Of a stretch of DNA of 64,000 bases, positions 37,923 to 47,008 are shown one piece after another; the first letter of the stretch is position 1; every line of letters starts with the position of its first letter. Under the pieces are notes generated by a model. It searched no databases. It saw only the letters and a list, made by a program, of their open reading frames with translations, and was not told the DNA's origin. The translations under genes and the position numbers were made by a program. This stretch comes from Aeromicrobium massiliense JC14 (GTDB taxonomy: Bacteria; Actinomycetota; Actinomycetes; Propionibacteriales; Nocardioidaceae): positions 399,642-463,641 of the forward strand of contig NZ_HE978636.1 in the NCBI RefSeq assembly GCF_000312105.1. The letters are read 5' to 3'.

Positions 37923-38888
37923 TCAGCGTGCCACAGGGGTGGCCACGAAGCGCAGCCGAGTCCCCTCGCGCACGGCGGCCACCTGGCCGGGCAGCTCGAC
38001 CCGCACCTGGCCCCGCCAGCCGGTCACCAGGGCGTCGAGCGCGGCGACGTGCGCGGCCGACAGGCGACCCCCGTCGGCCCCGGCCTCGAGAGCCGCGCGG
38101 CGCAGGGCGCGCGAGCGCAGCGCGTCCGGCTGCGCGGCGAGGACGGTCACGTCGAGCGGGTCGGGGACGCGCTCGACCGCGAGCGCGTCGAGCACGTCGG
38201 CGTCGGCGCGGGCCAGGGACGCCGTGCGGGCCAGTGCCTCGGCCACGCCGCCGCCCAGGACGTCCTCGAGCAGCGGCAGCACCTCGTGCCGCACCCGGAC
38301 GCGACGAAAGCGCGGGTCGGCGTTGTGCGGGTCGTCCCACGGGTCGAGGCCCAGCGCCCGGCAGACCTGCTCCGTGTCGGCGCGGCGCAGGCCGAGGAAG
38401 GGGCGCCGGTAGCGGCCGGCCACCGGCGCCATGCCGGCGAGCGAGCGGGGTCCGGAGCCGCGACCGAGGCCGAGCAGCACCGTCTCGGCCTGGTCGTCGA
38501 GCGTGTGCCCGAGCAGGACGGCCTCGACCTCGAGGGCGTCCAGCACGGCGTAGCGGGCGTGCCGGGCCGCCGCCTCCGTGCCGCCGGACGTGCCGACGTC
38601 CACGGTGACGACCCGGGCGGGGACGCCCAGCGACTCCACCTGCGCGGCGGCGCGGTGCGCGACGGCGGCTGATCCGTCCTGCAGCCCGTGGTCGACGACG
38701 ACCGCCTCCAGGACGAGTCGTCCGTCACGTCCGACGAACGCCGCGGCGGCGGCCAGGGCCAGCGAGTCGGCGCCCCCGGACACGGCGACGGCGACCCGGG
38801 CGCCCGGCTCGAGGTCGTCGATCGCCCCCGTGACCGCGAGGCGGGCGTCGGCGACGGCGGGATCGAGCCGGCCTCGGGCGGGTGCCAC
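37923..38888 (-). CDS. tilS: tRNA(Ile)-lysidine synthetase
   Basis: The 321-residue enzyme has the PP-loop SGGADS (37-42), [15 protein letters not shown] and [15 protein letters not shown] and a [18 protein letters not shown] segment, as in TilS. It modifies C34 of tRNA-Ile(CAU) to lysidine. GTG at 38888 is chosen because GAGGAGG precedes it by four bases, whereas the longer in-frame ATG at 38978 would add about 30 residues of unconserved arginine-rich sequence. Confidence 0.93.
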   Translation of the reverse strand: MAPARGRLDPAVADARLAVTGAIDDLEPGARVAVAVSGGADSLALAAAAAFVGRDGRLVLEAVVVDHGLQDGSAAVAHRAAAQVESLGVPARVVTVDVGTSGGTEAAARHARYAVLDALEVEAVLLGHTLDDQAETVLLGLGRGSGPRSLAGMAPVAGRYRRPFLGLRRADTEQVCRALGLDPWDDPHNADPRFRRVRVRHEVLPLLEDVLGGGVAEALARTASLARADADVLDALAVERVPDPLDVTVLAAQPDALRSRALRRAALEAGADGGRLSAAHVAALDALVTGWRGQVRVELPGQVAAVREGTRLRFVATPVAR

Positions 38889-38929
38889 GGCGCCTCCTCT
38901 CGTCCGGTGCGTCCTGGCGGGCCCGCGTA

Positions 38930-38946
38930 GTCTCGGTGGTCGAGAC
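38930..38946. promoter_or_regulatory. Inverted repeat between tilS and the amino-acid binding protein gene
   Basis: GTCTCG-GTGGT-CGAGAC is a 6-5-6 inverted repeat in the 143-bp divergent gap, a possible regulator site. Confidence 0.35.
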
Positions 38947-39031
38947 GCGTCAGCCGTGCCGCGCCGGGTCTGCGACAACTGTGCCCGACGCGGACGCCCT
39001 CCGGCGCCGTCGCACGAACGAGAGGACCCCG

Positions 39032-39895
39032 ATGAGCCAGACCTCCGGCAACGCGCCGATCTCCAACCGTCCCGGCGAGGGACCCGCGCAGAAGCGCTCC
39101 CGCACCGGACTGGTGGTGGGCGTCGTGGTGGCCCTGGTGGTCGTCGCGCTCGTCGCCTTCTTCCTGACCCGCGACGGCGACGACGCGTCCGACGAGGGCT
39201 ACCAGCTGGTCGACGACGGCGTCCTGACCGTCGCCACCGAGGGCACCTACCGGCCCTTCACCTTCCACGAGAAGGGCGGCGACCTGGTCGGCTACGACGT
39301 CGAGGTGATCGAGGCCGTCGCCAAGGAGCTGGACCTGAAGGTCGAGTTCCAGGAGACGCAGTTCGACGCGATCTTCGCCGGCCTGGACGGCGGCCGCTTC
39401 GACCTGATCGCCAACCAGATCTCCATCAACCCCGAGCGCGAGGCCAAGTACCTCATGTCCGAGCCCTACACGATCTCGCCCGGCGCGCTCATCGTGCCGA
39501 AGGACGACACCGACATCCAGGGCTTCGACGACCTGAAGGGCCGCACCACGGCGCAGTCGCTGACCAGCAACTGGTTCGAGGTCGCCAAGGGCTTCGGCGC
39601 CGACGTCGAGGCGGTCGAGGGCTGGGCCCAGGCCGTGTCGCTGATCCAGGACGGTCGCGTCGACGCCACCGTCAACGACAAGCTGACCCTGCTCGACTAC
39701 CAGAAGCAGCAGGGCGGCGACGCCGGGCTCAAGATCGCCGCCGAGACCGACGACCCGTCGCGCAACGCCTTCGTCGTCACCAAGGACAACAAGGAGCTCA
39801 TGGACGACGTGAACGACGCGCTCGAGGACCTGCGCGAGGACGGCACGCTGGCGAAGATCGGCGAGAAGTACTTCGGCGAGGACGTCTCGCAGTGA
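39032..39895 (+). CDS. Amino-acid ABC transporter substrate-binding protein, membrane-anchored
   Basis: The 287-residue family-3 solute-binding protein has VLTVATEGTYRPFTFHEKGGDLVGYDVEVIEAVAKEL, GRFDLIANQISINPEREAKYLMSEPY and the usual two-lobe pattern. It has no lipobox. A basic cytoplasmic stretch (residues 1-25) and one helix (26-45) suggest that it is anchored by an uncleaved transmembrane segment. Ligands of this family are polar amino acids such as cystine, glutamine or histidine. Its stop overlaps the permease start by 4 bp. Confidence 0.9.
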   Translation: MSQTSGNAPISNRPGEGPAQKRSRTGLVVGVVVALVVVALVAFFLTRDGDDASDEGYQLVDDGVLTVATEGTYRPFTFHEKGGDLVGYDVEVIEAVAKELDLKVEFQETQFDAIFAGLDGGRFDLIANQISINPEREAKYLMSEPYTISPGALIVPKDDTDIQGFDDLKGRTTAQSLTSNWFEVAKGFGADVEAVEGWAQAVSLIQDGRVDATVNDKLTLLDYQKQQGGDAGLKIAAETDDPSRNAFVVTKDNKELMDDVNDALEDLREDGTLAKIGEKYFGEDVSQ

Positions 39896-40560
39896 CCCCT
39901 GACACCTGGGACCTCGTGCAGGAGGCGCTCTGGCCCCTCCTGCGCGGGACCCTGGTGGGCACCATCCCGCTGGCCCTCGTCTCCATGGCGCTGGGCCTGG
40001 TGCTGGCCCTCGCGGTCGCGTTCGCGCGGCTGTACGGGTCGGCCCCGCTGCGCTGGCTGGCCCGGGCGTACGTCTCGGTCATCCGCGGCACCCCGCTGCT
40101 GGTGCAGCTGTTCATCGTCTTCTACGGCCTGCCGTCGATCGGCCTGCGGATCGACCCGTGGCCGAGCGCCGTCATCGCGCTGTCGCTCAACGTGGCCGGC
40201 TACGCGGCCGAGATCATCCGCGCCGCCATCCAGTCCGTCCCGAAGGGCCAGTGGGAGGCGGCGTACACCGTCGGCATGAACCGCCGGCTCACGCTGCAGC
40301 GCATCATCCTGCCGCAGGCCGTGCGGGTCTCCGTGCCGCCGCTGTCCAACAGCTTCATCTCGCTGGTCAAGGACACCGCCCTGTGCTCGCTGATCCTCGT
40401 CACCGAGGTGTTCCGCGAGGCGCAGGAGATCGCGGCCGCGTCCGGCGAGTTCATGACCCTCTACGTGATGGCCGCCGTCTACTACTGGGTCGTCTGCCTC
40501 GCGCTGTCGGCCGGCCAGAGCCGGCTCGAGACCCGACTGGAGCGCCATGTCGCACACTGA
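39892..40560 (+). CDS. Amino-acid ABC transporter permease (HisM/GlnP family)
   Basis: The 222-residue protein has five hydrophobic segments and the polar amino-acid permease signature RAYVSVIRGTPLLVQLFIVFYGLPS and EIIRAAIQSVPKGQWEAAYTVGMNRRLTLQRIILPQAVR (EAA loop). A GTG start overlaps the binding-protein stop, and its end overlaps the ATPase start by 14 bp. The three genes form a compact transporter operon lying between tilS and DUF2342. Confidence 0.93.
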   Translation: MTPDTWDLVQEALWPLLRGTLVGTIPLALVSMALGLVLALAVAFARLYGSAPLRWLARAYVSVIRGTPLLVQLFIVFYGLPSIGLRIDPWPSAVIALSLNVAGYAAEIIRAAIQSVPKGQWEAAYTVGMNRRLTLQRIILPQAVRVSVPPLSNSFISLVKDTALCSLILVTEVFREAQEIAAASGEFMTLYVMAAVYYWVVCLALSAGQSRLETRLERHVAH

Positions 40561-41326
40561 CCCGTCCGCCCCGGTCGTCCTCCAGGCGACCGGGCTGAGC
40601 AAGAGCTTCGGCGACCTGCAGGTGCTGCGCTCGATCGACCTGACGATCCGCAAGGGCGAGGTCGTCGCGCTCATCGGGCCCTCCGGGTCGGGCAAGACCA
40701 CCGTGCTGCGCTCGCTCAACGGGCTCGAGGTGCCCGACGGCGGCGTTCTGACGGTCGGCGACGGGCTCGAGCTCGACTTCTCGTACCCGATCTCGGACGT
40801 CCACCGCTACGCCCTGCGCGACCGCTCGGCGATGGTGTTCCAGGCGCACAACCTGTTCCCGCACAAGACCGTCCTGCAGAACGTGATCGAGGGCCCGACG
40901 GTGGTGCACAAGGTGCCCCGCGACCGGGCCGTGGCCGACGCCCGCGAGCTGCTCGAGCGGGTCGGTCTGCTGGAGAAGCAGGACGCCTACCCGCACCAGC
41001 TCTCCGGCGGGCAGCAGCAGCGCGTCGGCATCGTCCGCGCCCTGGCGCTCAAGCCCGACCTGCTGCTGTTCGACGAGCCCACGAGCGCGCTCGACCCCGA
41101 GCTGGTCGGCGAGGTGCTGAGCGTCATCAAGCAGCTGGCGACCGAGGGCTGGACGATGGCGATCGTCACCCACGAGCTGCAGTTCGCCCGACAGGTGGCC
41201 GACGAGGTCGTCTTCATGGCCGACGGCGTGGTCGTCGAGCGCGGCGCGCCGGCGACGTTCTTCACCGCGCCCGAGCACGAGCGCACCAAGCAGTTCCTGG
41301 ACCGCCTGCTCAACCCGTTCGGCTGA
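40547..41326 (+). CDS. Amino-acid ABC transporter ATP-binding protein
   Basis: The 259-residue ATPase has Walker A GPSGSGKT, signature LSGGQQQRVGI, Walker B LLLFDEPTSALDPE and the H-loop IVTHELQF. It is a standard GlnQ/HisP-like subunit with full catalytic motifs. An insertion of about 15 residues (EVPDGGVLTVGDGLELDFSY region) occurs before the Q-loop compared with GlnQ. It powers uptake with the two preceding gene products. Confidence 0.95.
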   Translation: MSHTDPSAPVVLQATGLSKSFGDLQVLRSIDLTIRKGEVVALIGPSGSGKTTVLRSLNGLEVPDGGVLTVGDGLELDFSYPISDVHRYALRDRSAMVFQAHNLFPHKTVLQNVIEGPTVVHKVPRDRAVADARELLERVGLLEKQDAYPHQLSGGQQQRVGIVRALALKPDLLLFDEPTSALDPELVGEVLSVIKQLATEGWTMAIVTHELQFARQVADEVVFMADGVVVERGAPATFFTAPEHERTKQFLDRLLNPFG

Positions 41327-41344
41327 GCCCTTCGCCCGCCCGGC

Positions 41345-42385
41345 TTAGCCGTGGACGCGGGTGAGCCAGGCCGCCGGGTCCTTGATCTCGGCCAGCGACG
41401 GCAGGTTCTCGGGGCCGCTCCAGACGGCGTCGAACGCGTCCTGGCCGCCCTTGCGCGTGACCTGACGGACGAACGTCGCGCCGTCGCGGTACTGCGCCAG
41501 CTTGGCGTCGAGCCCGAGAAGGCGGCGCACCACGGCGTCCAGCCCGCCCTTGCCCTTGCGGCGCTGGTCGAACTTGCGCCGGATGACCTTGACGCTGGGG
41601 ACGATCGACGGCCCGACGCCGTCCATGACGACGTCCGCGTGCCCCTCGAGCAGCGACATGACGCCGGTGACCTGCTCGACGATCTCGCGCTGGCGCTCGG
41701 TCTGGAACAGGTCGGCCAGGCTCGCCGTGGAGTCCGACCGGCCCAGCTCGCCGAGCCGCGACAGCGCGGTGCCCAGCGTCTCGGCCATGGCCTCGGGGTC
41801 GGTGCGGCTCTCCTCGAGCAGCTCGGCGACCAGGGCCCGCAGGTGGTCGGCCATCCACGGGACGGCGGTGAACTGCACGCGGTGGGTCTCCTCGTGCAGG
41901 CAGACCCACAGCCGGAAGTCGTGCGGGTCGACCTTGAGCTGGCGCTCGACCTGGACGACGTTGGGTGCCACGAGCAGCAGCCGGCCGTGCTCGCCGCGAC
42001 CGGTCCAGAACGGGTCGAACTGGCCGAGCACGCGTCCGGACAGGAACGACAGGACGGCGCCGACCTGCACACCGTTGACTCGATCGCCGACGGCCCGGCC
42101 GAGCGGCCCGACCTTGGTCTGGGCGGCCAGGCGACGGCTGAGCGGGTCGAGCAGCACCTCGAAGCTCTCCAGGTTGGCCGCCGCCCAGGTCGGGCGGTCG
42201 ACCACCAGGACGGGCGCCGTGCCCGACCCGGCGGTCAGGCCGGTGAACTCACGGACCGGACCCTCGGCCCGGTAGGCGCCCTGGCGCAGCTCCTCGACCG
42301 CCTCGGCCACCTCCGCCGGCGACGTCTCGGGGCCGGGCTTGGCGAGTCGGGCCGCGGTCCGCCGGGCGGTCTGCCAGTCGATCAT
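41345..42385 (-). CDS. DUF2342 zinc-dependent metalloprotease-like protein
   Basis: The 346-residue protein carries HEETH (His164 to His168 in CLHEETHRVQF) and downstream EGHADVVMD, consistent with a zinc-binding catalytic site. The family (DUF2342, often labelled coenzyme F420 biosynthesis-associated) is conserved in actinobacteria beside dacB and tilS (Rv3626c position). No F420 link can be seen here. Its start is 36 bases from the dacB stop in the same direction. The protein appears cytoplasmic. Confidence 0.88.
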   Translation of the reverse strand: MIDWQTARRTAARLAKPGPETSPAEVAEAVEELRQGAYRAEGPVREFTGLTAGSGTAPVLVVDRPTWAAANLESFEVLLDPLSRRLAAQTKVGPLGRAVGDRVNGVQVGAVLSFLSGRVLGQFDPFWTGRGEHGRLLLVAPNVVQVERQLKVDPHDFRLWVCLHEETHRVQFTAVPWMADHLRALVAELLEESRTDPEAMAETLGTALSRLGELGRSDSTASLADLFQTERQREIVEQVTGVMSLLEGHADVVMDGVGPSIVPSVKVIRRKFDQRRKGKGGLDAVVRRLLGLDAKLAQYRDGATFVRQVTRKGGQDAFDAVWSGPENLPSLAEIKDPAAWLTRVHG

Positions 42386-42421
42386 GCCGCCACAGTACGG
42401 GCGGCCACCACGTCCGGCAGG

Positions 42422-43831
42422 TCAGCCGCCGGTGGTCGCCACGGCCGTGACGACGGCGTCCAGCGCGGCCTGGACGTCGGCCGGTGCGGCGGTCGCGCGG
42501 TCGGCCATGACGGCGACGGCGAGCGGCCGGCCGGTGGGGTCGCGGACGACGCCGGCCAGCGCGTGGACGCCGGTGAGCGTGCCGGTCTTGGCCCGCACCA
42601 GGCCGACGACGTCGCGGGCCGAGCCGGCGTCGAAGCGATCGGCGAGCGTGCCGTCGAAGCCGGCGACCGGCAGGCCGGCGAGCAGGGCGGACGTCCGGGG
42701 GTCGCGGCTCGCCGCCTCCAGCGCGCCGGTGAGCGTGGCGGGGGCGATGCGGTTGCTCCGCGCCAAGCCGCTGCCGTCGCCGAGCACGAGCCCCGACACA
42801 TCGACGCCCGCGTCGCCGAGCGCCTGCTCGACACCCTCCACGCCACCGGCGAAGCTGGCCGGCTGGCCGCTGGCCCGGCCGACGTGGCGCAGCAGCACCT
42901 CGGCGCCCTCGTTGTCGCTGCGTCGCAGCACCACCTCGACGAGCTGGCGGACGGTCGCGCTGGTCACGCGGGCGACCTCGTCGCCAGCGGCGGTCGCCGC
43001 GGCCGGGGCGCCCACGACGTCCACCCCGGCCTGCCGCAGCTCGCGGGCGAGCACGGATGCCGCCGCCGCGGCCGGGTCTGCGACCGTCGCCCCGGACGGG
43101 CCGGTGCCACGGTCGACCCACAGCGCACTCACCGGCGCGACGATGCCCGCGCGGACGTACTCGTTCGCCGCCCAGGCGGGACTGGACGCCGGCCCCTCGA
43201 ACAGCGAGGCGTCGTAGCCCAGGCGCACCCGGGCGACCCCGCGCGACGCCAGCTCGCGGGCGGTGCGGCGGGCGAGGGTGCGCAGGTCGGCGCGCTCGCC
43301 GTAGGCCGCCGGCCGCTCCGGCGCCGAGAGCAGGAACGGGTCGCCGCCCCCGACCAGGACGAGCCGGTCGCCGTCCAGCACGGTGCGGGTCGCCAGCCGG
43401 GAGTCGGGGTCGAGCGTGGCCAGCGCTGCGAACCCGGTGAGCACCTTCGTCGTGGAGGCGGGCGTGAACGCACCGTCGCCGTGCTCGGCCAGGACGCGTC
43501 CGGTCGCCAGGTCGGTGACGCGGACGCCCACGTGCGGGCCGAGGGCCGGGGCCCGCACCGCGGCGTCGACCGCCGACTGCAGGGCCGCCGGGTCGGGATC
43601 GGCACCCGTGGCGGGCTCGACGTCCGGCGCCGCGGCGTCGTCACCGTCGAGGGCCAGGCCGTCGGGCGCGGCCACCGCGGACGGGCCGCAGTCGCCGTCG
43701 CAGATCAGGGAGTTGAGCCGGCCGTCGGCGTGCGCGGCGCGCAGCCAGAGCCCGGCGCCGGCCACCAGCGCGAGCACCACGAGACCGGCGAGCAGGCCCG
43801 TCCAGACCCGTCGACCCGACCGCCCGCTCAT
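42422..43831 (-). CDS. dacB: D-alanyl-D-alanine carboxypeptidase/endopeptidase (PBP4 family)
   Basis: The 469-residue protein has an N-terminal signal/anchor helix (about 10-32), then penicillin-binding motifs SxxK (Ser126-Lys129 in ASTTK), SxN (RRSDNEGAE) and KTG (RAKTGTLTG) as in PBP4. It trims peptidoglycan cross-links outside the membrane. The helix suggests membrane attachment. It is divergent from ppa and upstream of the DUF2342 gene, as in other actinobacteria. Confidence 0.94.
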   Translation of the reverse strand: MSGRSGRRVWTGLLAGLVVLALVAGAGLWLRAAHADGRLNSLICDGDCGPSAVAAPDGLALDGDDAAAPDVEPATGADPDPAALQSAVDAAVRAPALGPHVGVRVTDLATGRVLAEHGDGAFTPASTTKVLTGFAALATLDPDSRLATRTVLDGDRLVLVGGGDPFLLSAPERPAAYGERADLRTLARRTARELASRGVARVRLGYDASLFEGPASSPAWAANEYVRAGIVAPVSALWVDRGTGPSGATVADPAAAAASVLARELRQAGVDVVGAPAAATAAGDEVARVTSATVRQLVEVVLRRSDNEGAEVLLRHVGRASGQPASFAGGVEGVEQALGDAGVDVSGLVLGDGSGLARSNRIAPATLTGALEAASRDPRTSALLAGLPVAGFDGTLADRFDAGSARDVVGLVRAKTGTLTGVHALAGVVRDPTGRPLAVAVMADRATAAPADVQAALDAVVTAVATTGG

Positions 43832-43892
43832 GTCCCGAGGGTATCTGTGGGACGATGGCCCTCTGTCTCAGCCCGTCTTTGCCGGAGGAACC

Positions 43893-44384
43893 GTGATTTT
43901 CGACGTCACCGTGGAGATCCCCAAGGGGAACCGCAACAAGTACGAGGTGGACCACAAGACCCACCGCATCCGCCTCGACCGGACGCTCTTCACCGCGACG
44001 CAGTACCCCGCGGACTACGGCTTCATCGACGACACCCTCGGCCAGGACGGCGACCCGCTGGACGCGCTCGTCCTGCTCGACGTCCCCACGTTCCCCGGCT
44101 GCGTCATCACCTGCCGCGCGATCGGCATGTTCCGCATGACCGACGAGGCCGGCGGCGACGACAAGGTCCTGTGCGTCCCGGCGACGGACCCGCGCCACGA
44201 GCACCTGCGCGACATCCACCACGTGCCGGAGTTCGACCGGCTCGAGATCCAGCACTTCTTCGAGGTCTACAAGGACCTCGAGCCCGGCAAGTCGGTCGAG
44301 GGCGCCTCGTGGGTCGGCCGTGCGGCCGCCGAGGTCGAGATCGAGGCCTCGTTCCAGCGCTTCAAGGACAACGGCGGCTACTGA
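43893..44384 (+). CDS. ppa: Inorganic pyrophosphatase, family I
   Basis: The 163-residue enzyme has [54 protein letters not shown] (metal-binding aspartates) and [11 protein letters not shown], all typical of class I pyrophosphatase. It hydrolyses pyrophosphate. A GTG start follows GGAGGAACC. A strong hairpin follows the stop. It is divergent from dacB as in M. tuberculosis. Confidence 0.97.
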   Translation: MIFDVTVEIPKGNRNKYEVDHKTHRIRLDRTLFTATQYPADYGFIDDTLGQDGDPLDALVLLDVPTFPGCVITCRAIGMFRMTDEAGGDDKVLCVPATDPRHEHLRDIHHVPEFDRLEIQHFFEVYKDLEPGKSVEGASWVGRAAAEVEIEASFQRFKDNGGY

Positions 44385-44402
44385 GCCAGCTCGTCCCGTG
44401 AC

Positions 44403-44434
44403 GACGGGCCGTCCCCCTCGGGGGGCGGCCCGTC
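44403..44434. terminator. Strong hairpin between ppa and the convergent TetR gene
   Basis: GACGGGCCG and its complement, extended by a C-run against a G-run, form a stem of about 15 bp with one wobble and a very small loop. It ends at the stop codon of the TetR gene, so it can terminate both. Confidence 0.78.
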
Positions 44435-45059
44435 AGTCGTTCCCGGCGCGCGTGGCACCGGCGAGCAGCGCCCGCATCGCGGTGCCGAACAGCTCGACGT
44501 CGACCTCGTGGTCGATCGAGCGCAGCGCGCCCAGGCCGACGCCGAGGCTGAGCAGCACCGTGGCGGCCTCCTCGTAGGAGTACGCGAGCCGGAGCCCCTC
44601 CCCCTCGACGACCTCGCGGATCAGCCCGGCCGTGGCGCTGCGGATCTCGCGGTGGCGTCGGCGCAGCTCCTCGGCGACGTACGCGCTGTGCCGCGCGGCG
44701 ACGGCCAGTTCGACCTCCAGCGCCATGGCGCGCGGACGTCCGACGTTGGAGCGGGCCCACCGGGCGAAGGCGTCGATGCGCGCGTCCAGGTCGCCCTCGC
44801 CGCTGAACGCCGACACGACCCCCTCGACCTGGCGCTCGTGCAGCGAGTCCAGCACGGCCAGGCACAGCTCCTCCTTGCCGGAGAAGTTCGAGTAGACCGC
44901 GCCCTTGGAGTAGCCGGCCTCGACCGCCACCTTGTCCAGCGACGTGGCGGCGTAGCCGTCGTCGAGGAACATCCGGCGGGCGACGTCGATGAGCCGCCGC
45001 CGGGTCTCGGCCTGCCGGGCGGCACGGCTGCGGGCGGTCTGGGATGCGGTCTCGGCCAC
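44433..45059 (-). CDS. TetR-family transcriptional regulator
   Basis: The 208-residue protein has an N-terminal TetR helix-turn-helix (DDGYAATSLDKVAVEAGYSKGAVYSNFSGKEELCLAVLD) and a variable ligand-binding C-terminus. A GTG start follows AGGAGG. It is divergent from a quinone oxidoreductase-like gene with palindromic sites between them, so it probably represses itself and that gene. The ligand is unknown. Confidence 0.9.
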   Translation of the reverse strand: MAETASQTARSRAARQAETRRRLIDVARRMFLDDGYAATSLDKVAVEAGYSKGAVYSNFSGKEELCLAVLDSLHERQVEGVVSAFSGEGDLDARIDAFARWARSNVGRPRAMALEVELAVAARHSAYVAEELRRRHREIRSATAGLIREVVEGEGLRLAYSYEEAATVLLSLGVGLGALRSIDHEVDVELFGTAMRALLAGATRAGND

Positions 45060-45095
45060 GGAGCCTCCTGGTCGTCTGCCCAGAAGTATTCCCCG

Positions 45096-45118
45096 TACCG
45101 GCGGTATCCGGAACCGGA
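45096..45118. promoter_or_regulatory. Two palindromes in the tetR/quinone-oxidoreductase gap
   Basis: TACCG-G-CGGTA (45096-45106) and TCCGG-AA-CCGGA (45107-45118) lie side by side in the 107-bp divergent gap, as expected for TetR operators. Confidence 0.55.
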
Positions 45119-45154
45119 GGGCCGCGGACTAAGCGATTGCTCACCTGTCTGCTC

Positions 45155-45160
45155 TAGGCT
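45155..45160 (+). promoter_or_regulatory. -10 element for a leaderless quinone-oxidoreductase transcript
   Basis: TAGGCT is followed by six bases and then ATG at 45167. No ribosome-binding site lies between them. Confidence 0.55.
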
Positions 45161-45166
45161 CCCGGC

Positions 45167-46126
45167 ATGCGTGCCGTCCAGATCACCTCGCTCACCGGTC
45201 CCGACGACGTCGTCGTCACCGACGTCCCCGCGCCCCAGGCCGCGGACGACCAGGTCCTGATCGACGTCCGGGCCGCCGGCGTCGCCTTCCCGGAGGTGCT
45301 GCTCACCCGTGGGCAGTACCAGATGAAGCCCGACCTGCCGTTCGTCCCGGGCGCCGAGGTGGCGGGCGTCGTCGCCAGCGCCCCGGCCGGGTCCGGCCTC
45401 TCCGTGGGCGACCGCGTCGCCGCCCTGCCTCTGCTCGGCGGTTTCGCCGAGCAGGTCGCGGCGCCGGCCGACCTGGTCTTCCCGCTGCCGGACTCGATGA
45501 GCTTCGAGCAGGGCGCGTCGGTCATCTTCAACTACGGCACCGCCTACTTCGCCCTGGTCGAGCGCGGCCGGCTCGCTGCCGGCGAGCGCGTGCTGGTCCA
45601 CGGCGCCGCGGGCGGCATCGGCACCGCGTCGATCCAGGTCGCGAAGGCGTTCGGCGCGTCCGACGTCGTCGCGGTCGTCTCCACCCACGAGAAGGGCGAG
45701 GTCGCGCTCGCCGCCGGCGCCGACGCCTACGTGCTCCTCGACGGCTTCCGCGACTCGGTGAAGGAGCGCGGCGGCGTCGACCTCGTCGTCGACCCGGTCG
45801 GCGGCGACCGGTTCACCGACTCGCTGCGCTGCCTGCGCGAGGACGGCCGGCTGCTGGTCATCGGCTTCACCGCCGGCTCGATCCCCGAGGTCAAGGTGAA
45901 CCGGCTGCTGCTCAACAACGTCGAGGTCACCGGCGTCGGCTGGGGCGCGTACGTGCTCGGCCGGCCCGGCCACGTCCGCAAGGAGTGGGACGCGATGCTG
46001 CCCCACCTGGAGTCCGGCGCCCTGGCTCCCGTGGTCGGCGCGACGTACCCGCTGGACGACGTCGCGCGCGCCCTGCACGACATCGACGAGCGTCGCGCGA
46101 CCGGGAAGATCGTCCTGACGCCCTGA
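45167..46126 (+). CDS. NADPH:quinone oxidoreductase-like (MDR superfamily) enzyme
   Basis: The 319-residue protein has VAFPEVLLTRGQYQMKPDLPFVPGAEVAG, the cofactor loop HGAAGGIGTASIQVAKAFGA and DLVVDPVGGDRF. It lacks the zinc-binding residues of alcohol dehydrogenases, so it fits the zinc-free quinone or enoyl reductase branch. The substrate is unknown. It is divergent from, and probably regulated by, the TetR protein at 44433. Confidence 0.92.
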   Translation: MRAVQITSLTGPDDVVVTDVPAPQAADDQVLIDVRAAGVAFPEVLLTRGQYQMKPDLPFVPGAEVAGVVASAPAGSGLSVGDRVAALPLLGGFAEQVAAPADLVFPLPDSMSFEQGASVIFNYGTAYFALVERGRLAAGERVLVHGAAGGIGTASIQVAKAFGASDVVAVVSTHEKGEVALAAGADAYVLLDGFRDSVKERGGVDLVVDPVGGDRFTDSLRCLREDGRLLVIGFTAGSIPEVKVNRLLLNNVEVTGVGWGAYVLGRPGHVRKEWDAMLPHLESGALAPVVGATYPLDDVARALHDIDERRATGKIVLTP

Positions 46127-46166
46127 CTCACGGCTCGGCGTCCGGGACGTCGCCTGGCCTCCCGTC

Positions 46167-46172
46167 TAGACT
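46167..46172 (+). promoter_or_regulatory. -10 element for a leaderless transcript
   Basis: TAGACT is followed by six bases and then GTG at 46179, the same layout as deoR, nhaA, DUF885 and the quinone oxidoreductase. Confidence 0.55.
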
Positions 46173-46178
46173 GGCGCC

Positions 46179-46484
46179 GTGATCTTCAAGCGCGTGAACC
46201 CCGGGCGTCCCTACCCGGACCACGGCTTGACCGCCGCCCAGTGGGCCGACGTGCCGCCCACCCAGGTGCGCCTGGACGAGCTGGTGGCCACCAAGACCGA
46301 GCTCGACCTCGAGACGCTGCTCGACGAGGACTCCACCTACTTCGGCGACCTGTTCGCCCACGTCGTGCGCTGGCGCGGCGAGCTCTACCTCGAGGACGGC
46401 CTGCACCGCGCGCTGCGCGCCGCCCTCCAGCAGCGCACGATGCTGCACGCCCGCGTCCACGACCTGCAGGAGGCCTCCGCGTGA
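46179..46484 (+). CDS. Small conserved actinobacterial protein with a DGLHR motif
   Basis: The 101-residue product has VRLDELVATKTELDLETLLDEDSTYFGDLFAHVVRW followed by ELYLEDGLHRALRAALQQR. The last part resembles the D-G-x-H-R core of ParB/sulfiredoxin-type nucleotide-binding proteins. Public annotation often labels homologues as VapB antitoxin, but no toxin gene is beside it and I see no ribbon-helix-helix. GTG start, leaderless promoter. The stop overlaps the next gene by 4 bp. Confidence 0.72.
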   Translation: MIFKRVNPGRPYPDHGLTAAQWADVPPTQVRLDELVATKTELDLETLLDEDSTYFGDLFAHVVRWRGELYLEDGLHRALRAALQQRTMLHARVHDLQEASA

Positions 46485-47008
46485 GCCGACGCCGCATCAC
46501 GTCCGCCCTCACCCTCGCCGTCGCGTGCGTCGTGCTCGTCGGCGGTGCCGCCTATGGTGCGCGGCTGCTGCTGGCCGAGGCCGACACCACGGTCGAGGGC
46601 CCCACCTGCACCGACACCCTCGTGAAGCGCGGCGAGAAGCTCACCTCGAACCTGGTCACGGTGCACGTGCGCAACGCCAGCGAGAAGAGCGGCCTGGCCA
46701 ACCGGGCGTCCCTGCAGCTGCAGCGACGCGGGTTCCTGGCCGGCAGCGTCGGCAACGCGCCCGAGGGCGTGAAGGCCGAGCGAGCCACGATCCTGGCGCC
46801 GGACGCGAACGACGACATGGTCAAGCTCGTCGCCCAGCAGCTGCGCGGCAAGGTCCGCGTCGAGAAGCCGCCGGTCGGCACCGCGCTCGCCGAGGGCGTC
46901 ACGGTCGTCGTGGGCCAGGACTACGCCGGGCTCAAGCGCGCCCAGCCGGCCGTCACCGCGACGAAGGACGTCACGGTGTGCGTGCCCAACGAGTCCGCCG
47001 TCGAGTAG
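46481..47008 (+). CDS. Membrane-anchored protein with LytR C-terminal domain
   Basis: The 175-residue protein has one N-terminal transmembrane helix (SALTLAVACVVLVGGAAYGARLLL). A LytR_C-like domain of about 90 residues follows (VTVHVRNASEKSGLANRASLQLQRRGF ... AVTVVVGQDY). It should be on the outer face of the membrane, with two cysteines (GPTCTD and VTVCVP) that may pair. Its GTG overlaps the preceding small gene by 4 bp. It ends directly against the stop of the antiporter gene on the other strand. Confidence 0.82.
   Translation: MSRRRITSALTLAVACVVLVGGAAYGARLLLAEADTTVEGPTCTDTLVKRGEKLTSNLVTVHVRNASEKSGLANRASLQLQRRGFLAGSVGNAPEGVKAERATILAPDANDDMVKLVAQQLRGKVRVEKPPVGTALAEGVTVVVGQDYAGLKRAQPAVTATKDVTVCVPNESAVE

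Noticed and set aside
46179..46484. Type II VapB antitoxin label for the 101-residue protein
   Set aside because: There is no PIN-domain toxin beside it, no ribbon-helix-helix, and the motif is closer to a DGxHR nucleotide-binding core.
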